Source: PVC group bacterium (GTDB lineage: Bacteria > GCA-001730085 > JADFSZ01). From it: a stretch of DNA of 7,663 nucleotides. This document shows, piece after piece, positions 1-5,520 of this stretch (positions are counted from its first letter, which is position 1; each line of letters opens with the position of its first letter). The position numbers and the translations under genes are program-made. The notes under the pieces were generated by a model that worked only from the letters and a program-made list of their open reading frames with translations, had not been told where the DNA came from and searched no databases. The stretch spans positions 1 to 7,663 of the forward strand of contig JADFSZ010000084.1 of the NCBI GenBank assembly GCA_022560555.1, read 5' to 3'.

Positions 1-169
1 CCCAAGTTTCATTTGTGCACGCACTTGTTCCCGCTGTGCGAGGGGCTCCCGACCCCGCACCCACCACGACCGTAGGTCTCCTCTTTCCCTCTTTCCCAAA
101 TTTTCCCTCGTTCCCAAATTTCATTTGGGAACTCCCGCTGTGCGAGCGTCTCCAGCTCACGCACCCACC
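1..169. repeat. REP-like intergenic element in two diverged copies
   Basis: Two copies of the same block order lie about 110 bp apart. Copy 1 has CCCAAGTTTCATTTG (1-15), CCCGCTGTGCGAG (30-42) and GCACCCACC (57-65). Copy 2 has CCCAAATTTCATTTG (113-127), the identical CCCGCTGTGCGAG (134-146) and the identical GCACCCACC (161-169). The segments between these blocks have diverged or shifted. A further TTCCCAAAT half-site lies at 93-101. The window start cuts copy 1, so the full element may be longer. The two ORFs that fit here (about 60-65 codons, one per strand) are low-complexity and read through the repeat, so I do not call a gene. The arrangement resembles REP/BIME-type dispersed elements; the family assignment is inference. 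Confidence 0.6.
110..132. repeat. 10-bp perfect inverted repeat (REP-like hairpin)
   Basis: GTTCCCAAAT (110-119) and ATTTGGGAAC (123-132) are perfect reverse complements separated by TTC. There is no T-tract on either side, so it does not look like an intrinsic terminator. It sits inside copy 2 of the duplicated element. Copy 1 keeps only the right part of the arm in altered form, since GGGAAC is not preserved after its ATTTG. Confidence 0.7.
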
Positions 170-198
170 GGTACAGAATAACCTCACCCAAACCGTGG

Positions 199-204
199 TA
201 TACT
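199..204 (+). promoter_or_regulatory. Possible -10 element for the zinc-ribbon membrane protein gene
   Basis: TATACT at 199-204 matches five of six bases of the sigma-70 -10 consensus. A start of transcription near 211 would fall just after the ATG at 209, which argues for the later ATG at 233 as the true start codon. No convincing -35 box is present at the right distance (176-181 reads GAATAA), so this is only a tentative call. Confidence 0.35.
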
Positions 205-219
205 CAAAATGAACTCAAC

Positions 220-223
220 GAGG
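220..223 (+). promoter_or_regulatory. Ribosome binding site choosing ATG 233
   Basis: GAGG at 220-223 lies 9 nt before the ATG at 233. The in-frame ATG at 209 has no Shine-Dalgarno sequence before it and would sit on top of the likely transcription start. This supports the shorter protein. Confidence 0.55.
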
Positions 224-232
224 CTACCTCAC

Positions 233-715
233 ATGGACGATTCCAGTCCGCAAAACCAAGAGTCCACCGAAGAACTTCAGCTCTGCCCTTCCTGCCTCGC
301 GCCCAACGATCCCGAATGCGATTTCTGCACCAATTGCCAAGCACCCCTCGGAGCCACAGCCGGCCTCGACCCCATAAAGAGCATCTGGGCCCGCGGCTAC
401 ATCTACCGTGAAATGGCCCACGGCAAAGCCAGCAACACCGTCATCATCGGCGCCTGGCTCATATTCGGCCCCATGGTCATGTTTACGATCATGGCCCTGG
501 CATTTGCCGTCTTCTCTTTTACCTTCGGCGCCTCACGTTTCGAAGAACCAGCCGGTGCATGGCTACTCCTCGGCCTAGCCTCCGCTACAATGGGAATCCC
601 CGCCGCCATCATCCTCTACAAGACCACCACACGCTCCATAGACAAACTCGAAGAATCCGAAGCCACCGCGTCCCCGGACAAAAACGCTGACGGCAACAAC
701 AAAGCCTCTCTGTGA
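233..715 (+). CDS. Zinc-ribbon protein with two membrane segments, function unknown
   Basis: The product is about 160 aa from ATG 233; an in-frame ATG at 209 would add 8 residues. Residues 18-35 form a CPSC-x10-CTNC zinc ribbon (C18, C21, C32, C35) with an extra Cys at 29. Two hydrophobic stretches follow, roughly 70-98 (containing WLIFGP) and 108-129, and then a charged, low-complexity tail. No signal peptide is visible; the zinc ribbon probably faces the cytoplasm, since both ends should lie on the same side. Proteins with this layout (N-terminal double-cysteine ribbon, DPIKSIWARGYIYRE-like linker, WLIFGP at the first membrane segment) resemble uncharacterised proteins I recall from Planctomycetes, but I cannot name a family or role. 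The gene is clearly richer in GC and in C-ending codons (CTC, GCC, ATC) than everything downstream. Its last codons and TGA stop lie inside the 708-734 repeat, so the C-terminus may have been reshaped by repeat insertion. Confidence 0.75.
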   Translation: MDDSSPQNQESTEELQLCPSCLAPNDPECDFCTNCQAPLGATAGLDPIKSIWARGYIYREMAHGKASNTVIIGAWLIFGPMVMFTIMALAFAVFSFTFGASRFEEPAGAWLLLGLASATMGIPAAIILYKTTTRSIDKLEESEATASPDKNADGNNKASL

Positions 716-734
716 ACTCTGTGCTCTCTGTGGT
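708..734. repeat. CTCTGTGNN tandem repeat, three 9-bp units
   Basis: Three contiguous 9-bp units share CTCTGTG and vary in the last two bases: AA at 715-716, CT at 724-725 and GT at 733-734. A run of seven A (735-741) follows. This pattern, on either strand, is a dispersed intergenic repeat I recall from PVC-type and other environmental genomes, where its reverse strand produces spurious TTESTEFTE-like peptides. Here it overlaps the end of the upstream gene, supplies its TGA stop, and fills most of the gap before thiL. Confidence 0.65.
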
Positions 735-750
735 AAAAAAATTATCGATC

Positions 751-1680
751 ATGAATGAATTTGACCTGATCCGAAAAATTGCTTCAAAAATTCGCACCTC
801 TCCCCGGGTAAAAGTTGGGATTGGAGATGACTGCGCCGTTCTAAAAGACACAAAAGATACATACCTTCTGTTTGCCCAAGACACGATTGTAGAAGATGTT
901 CATTTTCGTTTGAATTCAATCACATACGAAGAAATCGGATGGAAGGCATTGGCGTGTAACATGAGTGATATCGCGTCTATGGGGGGCTGGAGTCTATCAG
1001 CCACCATCAGCATGGGTGTTCCCCGGCATGTTTCCGCAAGATCTTTAATAAAAATTTATGACGGGTTGATGAAACTTGCGAAAAGATTTGATGTGGATCT
1101 TGTCGGCGGAGATACGGTGAGAAGTCCGAAGAAATTATTTGTGAGCGTATCCATATTGGGGCGTGTCGAAAAAAAGTGCCTTGTGCTCAGAAAGGGCGCG
1201 AAGGTGGGTGATGCTGTTTTGTGTACGGGGAGCCTCGGAGGCAGTTTTTATGGAAAGCATAAACGCTTTACCCCGAGACAATCTGAAGCACGCTTTCTCG
1301 TCAAAAATTTTAATATTCATAGTATGATTGACATATCAGACGGCCTTGTAGGGGATTTAGGGCATATGTTAGTATCCTCCGGGTGCCAGGCTGTTTTGTT
1401 CGAAAGGACGATACCCATCTCAAGAGAATTAAAGAGGAAGAAGAGCTTATCAGGAAAAAAAATTAATCGTGCTCTCTACGATGGCGAGGATTATGAATTG
1501 CTTTTTTGTATAGCGTCAGAGGATGTGCGTGTGCTCTTAAACAGGGCTAAAAAACAAGGAATTCCTATCTCTCATATTGGAACAATTTCAAAAAAGGGCA
1601 AGGGGGTTATTCTCAAAACACTTGATGGTCGGTTGGTGCGTTTGCCTGTTCGTGCCTTCACTCATAATCTAATCTCGTAA
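751..1680 (+). CDS. thiL: Thiamine-monophosphate kinase ThiL
   Basis: ThiL uses ATP to phosphorylate thiamine phosphate to thiamine diphosphate, the last step of cofactor synthesis, in the cytoplasm. The 309-aa product has the full family set: GIGDDCAVL (23-31), AQDTIVEDVHF (42-52), the ACNMSDIASMGG segment (68-79), VGGDT (118-122), DISDGLVGDL (194-203) and YDGEDYELLF (243-252). These Asp-rich motifs bind Mg-ATP. Length is normal for the family. I chose ATG 751 because homologues start a few residues before the FDLI segment. The longer reading from GTG 712 would translate the repeat at 708-734. No good Shine-Dalgarno precedes 751. The upstream gene ends 35 nt earlier on the same strand and may be co-transcribed, though composition differs sharply. 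No other thiamine gene is in view. The 3' end faces the aminotransferase with a 6-bp gap. Confidence 0.95.
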   Translation: MNEFDLIRKIASKIRTSPRVKVGIGDDCAVLKDTKDTYLLFAQDTIVEDVHFRLNSITYEEIGWKALACNMSDIASMGGWSLSATISMGVPRHVSARSLIKIYDGLMKLAKRFDVDLVGGDTVRSPKKLFVSVSILGRVEKKCLVLRKGAKVGDAVLCTGSLGGSFYGKHKRFTPRQSEARFLVKNFNIHSMIDISDGLVGDLGHMLVSSGCQAVLFERTIPISRELKRKKSLSGKKINRALYDGEDYELLFCIASEDVRVLLNRAKKQGIPISHIGTISKKGKGVILKTLDGRLVRLPVRAFTHNLIS

Positions 1681-1686
1681 GATCCC

Positions 1687-3072
1687 TTAGCGATTTAAAA
1701 GAGAATTTTTAGCAAGATGGAAAATGGATGTCCACATACTACCCGGGAATTTGGAGCAGTCCGTCAAGACGCATTCAAATGATTGAAGAAAATAAAGTGC
1801 ATCCTCCGGGTTGAGTGTGAGGGCCGGCAAAAGTTTAATCACATCCATGCGGTGCCCCGCCACTTGGGTTAGAATGCGGTGTTTGTTCAAGAGAGGCATG
1901 ATAATTGTCTGTGTGAATAAATCCTGATTCATCCTATGGATCATATCCCAGGCGGTTTTCATTCCTAAAGATTGAGGGCGTGTAAACTCAATCCCGATCA
2001 TGACCCCTTTCCCGCGAATCTCTTTAATAATATCATATTTTTTTCTGTGCTGATTTAAACCATCCAGAAATATTCTTTCTAGATGAATCACATTGTCCAA
2101 AATATTTTCTGATTCGATAACATGCAGTGTCGCTAAGACGGCGGCCATGGCAAGGCCGTTTTGACTAAAAGTACTGGAATGGACTACGCAGCGATCCATT
2201 TTACTAAACACACTGTCATGAATGTCCTGCCGGGATAGAACGGCTCCGACAGGAATCATCCCGCCTGAAAGAGCTTTTGATAACGTGACAATATCCGGAG
2301 TGATACCGAAATGCTCAAAGGCAAAGAATTTTCCTGTTCGTCCGCATCCTGTTTGAATCTCATCGGCAATCATTAAAGCACCGTATTTTCGACAAAGAGT
2401 TTCAGCCTGAGGGAAGTAATCATGATCAGGGAGATATACTCCCTTGCCTTGAATCGGCTCAAAAATAAATGCGGCAACATCATTGTTTTTTAAGGCTCTT
2501 TCTAATACTTCGAGATCGTTAAATGGGATCTGTTGACATCCATCCAGCAACTTACCGAATCCATCCTTGAATTCAATATTTCCGTTAACGGATAAAGGTC
2601 CGATTGTGAGGCCATGGAAGGCATGTTTGAGAAATACAAACTTATCTCTCTTTGTAAAACATTTTGCGTATTTCATGGCCGTGTCTACGGATTCAGAACC
2701 TGAATTAGTAAAAAATACGTTTTCTAAATTATCCGGAGCGATTTTGATGAGACACTCCGCGGCCAGTCCGCTCACTACGGCGCAGTCCATCTTGAGAAGG
2801 TGCGGAGCTTGAGAGCCGATAAAATCCATAATCGCTTTGACAATCACAGGATGGTTGCGGCCTAAGGCAAAAACACCATAGCCCGTGATAAAATCAATAT
2901 AACGTTTATTATCCTTGTCATAAAGGTAATATCCGTTGGCGCGTGTGTAAGCCTTGTCAAAGCCGATAGTTTTTACCACTTTGACAAATTGTTTATTGAT
3001 GTGTTTGCTGTGAAGATGGTACATGTCGCCGGTACGCTCTTTGAGAATTTTCTTTAGATCAAAATCCGCCAT
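1687..3072 (-). CDS. Class III PLP-dependent aminotransferase
   Basis: The 461-aa protein is a fold-type I, class III (ornithine/GABA/putrescine type) aminotransferase. It would move an amino group between an amine or omega-amino acid and a 2-oxo acid using pyridoxal phosphate. Visible motifs are the phosphate-binding NSGSES (123-128), HAFHG (150-154), FEPIQGKG (204-211), ADEIQTGCGRTG (236-247) with the PLP-ring Asp237, the Schiff-base Lys266 in LSKALSGG, and STFSQN (300-305). The C-terminus runs past the usual end with a tail of about 25 residues including FPGSMW (442-447). Substrate cannot be assigned from sequence. It is the last gene of the operon: its ATG overlaps the stop of the patatin gene as TAATG, with AGGA 9 nt upstream (3082-3085), so translation is probably coupled. 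This places it functionally with the GH3 enzyme and lipase, possibly making or consuming the amine partner. Confidence 0.9.
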   Translation of the reverse strand: MADFDLKKILKERTGDMYHLHSKHINKQFVKVVKTIGFDKAYTRANGYYLYDKDNKRYIDFITGYGVFALGRNHPVIVKAIMDFIGSQAPHLLKMDCAVVSGLAAECLIKIAPDNLENVFFTNSGSESVDTAMKYAKCFTKRDKFVFLKHAFHGLTIGPLSVNGNIEFKDGFGKLLDGCQQIPFNDLEVLERALKNNDVAAFIFEPIQGKGVYLPDHDYFPQAETLCRKYGALMIADEIQTGCGRTGKFFAFEHFGITPDIVTLSKALSGGMIPVGAVLSRQDIHDSVFSKMDRCVVHSSTFSQNGLAMAAVLATLHVIESENILDNVIHLERIFLDGLNQHRKKYDIIKEIRGKGVMIGIEFTRPQSLGMKTAWDMIHRMNQDLFTQTIIMPLLNKHRILTQVAGHRMDVIKLLPALTLNPEDALYFLQSFECVLTDCSKFPGSMWTSIFHLAKNSLLNR

Positions 3073-5126
3073 TATGATTTTTCCTGTGTAGCTAAAAGTT
3101 TTTTTATGGTAATTTTCTTGATCTCGTCTACAACCTTGTATGCCGCTTCCTCTCCGGTTTTGACAAGGTCGCGAAAACGATGAAAATCGAAAAATGAAAA
3201 CTGCTCTATTTCCGGTTCAATCCGGATATCGGCATCTCTGGTTTTAAAACGTGCGTTGTTTAAACTCGATACGCCTACAGTTCGTGTAATAATCCGAATC
3301 ATGGTCGGCTCGGTAAAAAAACGATCAAAGACAGATAATAGACCTTTAGGTTTTGATTGTCGAGCGGAATCTGAATAGGGTGAATGGGTCAAAAAACGCT
3401 CGTGATAAGGTGTGACCGTTGATGTGATAATGATATGAGCCCCTTTTGATTTGAGAATATCTGCCGGAACGCTGTTAGATACGGCGCCATCAATCAAATA
3501 GTGATTTTTCCAGCGCACAGGCGGCATGAGAACGGGGATGGAAGAACTGGCTAAAAGCGCACGGTAAAGAATGCCTTTTTCGAGAACAATTTCGGAGCTG
3601 GTGATTAGATCAGTGCATAGAACATAGACAGGAATCGGAAGTTGGTCAAATGTCATATGTCCGAAAAAATCCTGCAAAAGTTTTTTAATCTTTCCGCCTT
3701 TCGTGATGGATGTGCGCGGCCAAAGTGAGTAATCTAAAATGGAAGACCTGCCTTTACCTAGATCATGAAAAAGTCGATTTTCAATCTCAGCAGCTGTTAC
3801 ACCTGTCGCGTACATAGCGCCGATCACAGCCCCCATACTTGTTCCGGAAATCATATCCACAGGAATGCCCTCTTTTTCAAATACTTTGAGAATCCCAATA
3901 TGCGCCATGGCTCGTGCTCCGCCGCTGCCAAGAGCTAAACCGATTTTAGCTCCCCCGAGCTCTCGTGCCAGGGTGTTCATCTGGCGGGTTGTTTTGCTAG
4001 CAGGCTCATCAATAACAATCGGAATTATTTTTTTGGTTTCAAAGAGAGGCTCATTTTCTCGCGTTGGAATGAGAATTGTGCTATTGATTTTTGACGCGTT
4101 CCTGATTTGCCCTAAGAGGCTTCTCGGCATAAAAACATTGTAAAACAAAGCCAATTTGGATTTAAGATTTATGTCTATCGTTTTCTCCCTAAGCTCATAG
4201 AGGAGTCGGTAAAGGTGTCTTAATGAGTCTTTTTGAGTTGTCGTTAAAATGATCGTTTTGTGAGATTGATCGATAGATTTAAAAGAAAATTCAGATTTAG
4301 GAATGCCGCTGCTGATCAAAAGTAAATCATACTTTTTGTGAAGTCCGCCGAGAAAGGGAGCTATATGTTTTGGATCCATCTCTTGTAAGAATTTTTTTTC
4401 ATCCTGACTAAATACCAGCATATCTTGAAAGTCCATAAATTTATGAACGTGCTCCTGGATGCACTCTTCACGACACTCTGGGTTGTTAATGGTTTTGAAA
4501 AACTCGTGAAGATCAGGTTTTTTTGATGTCTCACAAGAAGAGCTGTTTATGTGAAATTGGCTATTAAAATCAATAAACAAAACATTCTTGTGTGTCTCTG
4601 CCCGAAGGGAAAGCGCGAGATTTAGAGCAAAAGGAGAAGTGTTGATTTTAGGATCCGCGGTTAAAATGCTGATAATGGAGGGCGTGTAGATCAAGTCTTG
4701 TTGGATGTTTGTTTTTTTAAGCCGTTGCGACAAAATATGACTGAGATTTAATGAAATAACGTGTGATTTCGAAATGAAATCGTTAAAATCCTTTTTTGTG
4801 AGCAAGAGCATCTCAGTGTCGAGTGATGCCGTTGTTTCGGCTGATGTTTTATCTCCCGTCAAAAGCGACATCTCCCCAAAGTAATCGGAAGCATTTAAAA
4901 TGGTTAAAATCCTTTCCTTGTTATCATCTGTCTTAGGGACCTTTACAACAATCTGCCCGGATTTTACGATATAGAGATATTGCCCGACCTCATTTATATG
5001 CTGGACAACCTCACCGCGACTGTAAAAGACAAGGGAGGATTTGTTTGAAATGGAGTTGATCTCTCGATCTGAAAGAGAATGAAAAAGCGGGCAGTGTTTT
5101 AGTGTGTGATAATTAGGATTTGACAT
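3072..5126 (-). CDS. NTE-like patatin phospholipase with cNMP-binding-like and MinD-like domains
   Basis: This 684-aa protein has the layout of neuropathy-target-esterase relatives. Residues about 10-140 form a cyclic-nucleotide-binding-like beta barrel with FGEMSLL (83-89). Residues about 149-360 read like a MinD/ParA-type ATPase (ISILTADPK, NVLFIDFN, YDLLLISSG, KLALFYN), but the Walker A lysine is gone. Residues about 393-670 are a patatin domain with oxyanion-hole GSGGAR (400-405), nucleophile Ser430 in GTSMG and Asp546 in IDGA. The Ser-Asp dyad is complete, so it should be an active lipid acyl hydrolase (phospholipase or lysophospholipase type). No signal peptide or clear membrane helix is seen; the protein probably acts at the inner face of the membrane. 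The Arg that normally binds cyclic nucleotide phosphate is Thr94 here, so the ligand may differ or be absent. The start follows the previous stop by 1 nt with AAAGG 9 nt upstream (5136-5140). Confidence 0.92.
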   Translation of the reverse strand: MSNPNYHTLKHCPLFHSLSDREINSISNKSSLVFYSRGEVVQHINEVGQYLYIVKSGQIVVKVPKTDDNKERILTILNASDYFGEMSLLTGDKTSAETTASLDTEMLLLTKKDFNDFISKSHVISLNLSHILSQRLKKTNIQQDLIYTPSIISILTADPKINTSPFALNLALSLRAETHKNVLFIDFNSQFHINSSSCETSKKPDLHEFFKTINNPECREECIQEHVHKFMDFQDMLVFSQDEKKFLQEMDPKHIAPFLGGLHKKYDLLLISSGIPKSEFSFKSIDQSHKTIILTTTQKDSLRHLYRLLYELREKTIDINLKSKLALFYNVFMPRSLLGQIRNASKINSTILIPTRENEPLFETKKIIPIVIDEPASKTTRQMNTLARELGGAKIGLALGSGGARAMAHIGILKVFEKEGIPVDMISGTSMGAVIGAMYATGVTAAEIENRLFHDLGKGRSSILDYSLWPRTSITKGGKIKKLLQDFFGHMTFDQLPIPVYVLCTDLITSSEIVLEKGILYRALLASSSIPVLMPPVRWKNHYLIDGAVSNSVPADILKSKGAHIIITSTVTPYHERFLTHSPYSDSARQSKPKGLLSVFDRFFTEPTMIRIITRTVGVSSLNNARFKTRDADIRIEPEIEQFSFFDFHRFRDLVKTGEEAAYKVVDEIKKITIKKLLATQEKS

Positions 5127-5127
5127 T

Positions 5128-5520
5128 TTAGTTTACCTTTCCAAAAGCTTTGTCAAATTCAAAAATATCCTTAAAATCATCAAGGCTGTCGTTCTCGGTC
5201 TTTGAAAGGATCTTGTGATCAAGTAGATTGTAAACAATATGACCAAAATCAATCGTTTCGTTGACACCCCAATGATCAATCACAGTCCGGACCATGGGTC
5301 CGAATTTATCATTGGCAAAATCCTTGATGCCATAAAGAAGCTCTTTGCCGGTGACGTGGCCGGGCTGAGGCCGCTTGCGGACTGTGTTCTCGAGCGCCTC
5401 AAGGACAAAAATGTAAGAGTCACGCTTGAATCGCGGATCACGTTCAACAATGCAATCCAGTGTATCCTGGAAATCTGCTTCGCTTAATTTAGGGGGGCTA
5501 TTTTCCCTCGACTGAGTCAC
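5128..5520 (-). CDS. Minf_1886/TIGR04138 family protein, function unknown
   Basis: The protein matches what I know of the Minf_1886 (TIGR04138) family of about 120-130 aa, found mainly in Verrucomicrobia and Planctomycetes. Matching segments are the IVERDPRFKRDSYIFVLEAL start (24-43), GHVTGKELLYGIKDFA (54-69), FGPMVRTVIDHWGV (73-86), DFGHIVYNLL (91-100) and the acidic DSLDDFKDIFEFDKAF end (111-126). It looks all-helical and soluble, with no signal peptide or known catalytic motif. No function is known to me. I place the start at GTG 5520, with GAGGA 8 nt upstream (5529-5533), giving 130 aa. The open frame continues to TTG 5562, but that adds residues not typical of the family and has weaker support. 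The start lies inside the 3' end of the GH3 gene with a 23-nt overlap, implying coupled translation and a tie to that enzyme. Confidence 0.88.
   Translation of the reverse strand: MTQSRENSPPKLSEADFQDTLDCIVERDPRFKRDSYIFVLEALENTVRKRPQPGHVTGKELLYGIKDFANDKFGPMVRTVIDHWGVNETIDFGHIVYNLLDHKILSKTENDSLDDFKDIFEFDKAFGKVN

Noticed and set aside
9-212. Short ORFs on both strands within the repeat region (9-191 minus, 15-212 plus)
   Set aside because: They read through the duplicated REP-like sequence, have repetitive composition (for example IWERGK twice in the minus frame), lack ribosome sites and resemble no protein family.
712-750. Extended thiL start at GTG 712
   Set aside because: The added 13 residues are translated from the CTCTGTGNN repeat and are not part of the ThiL family; ATG 751 fits homologue starts.
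609-884. Minus-strand ORF of 91 codons across the repeat
   Set aside because: It is antisense to two supported genes, and its TTESTEFTE segment is the typical spurious translation of this dispersed repeat.
1670-1700. Possible bidirectional terminator between thiL and the aminotransferase gene
   Set aside because: TAAG-ATCC-CTTA can pair and be extended with one bulge to about 7 bp, but the stem is weak and AT-rich with no proper T-tract, so I do not call it.
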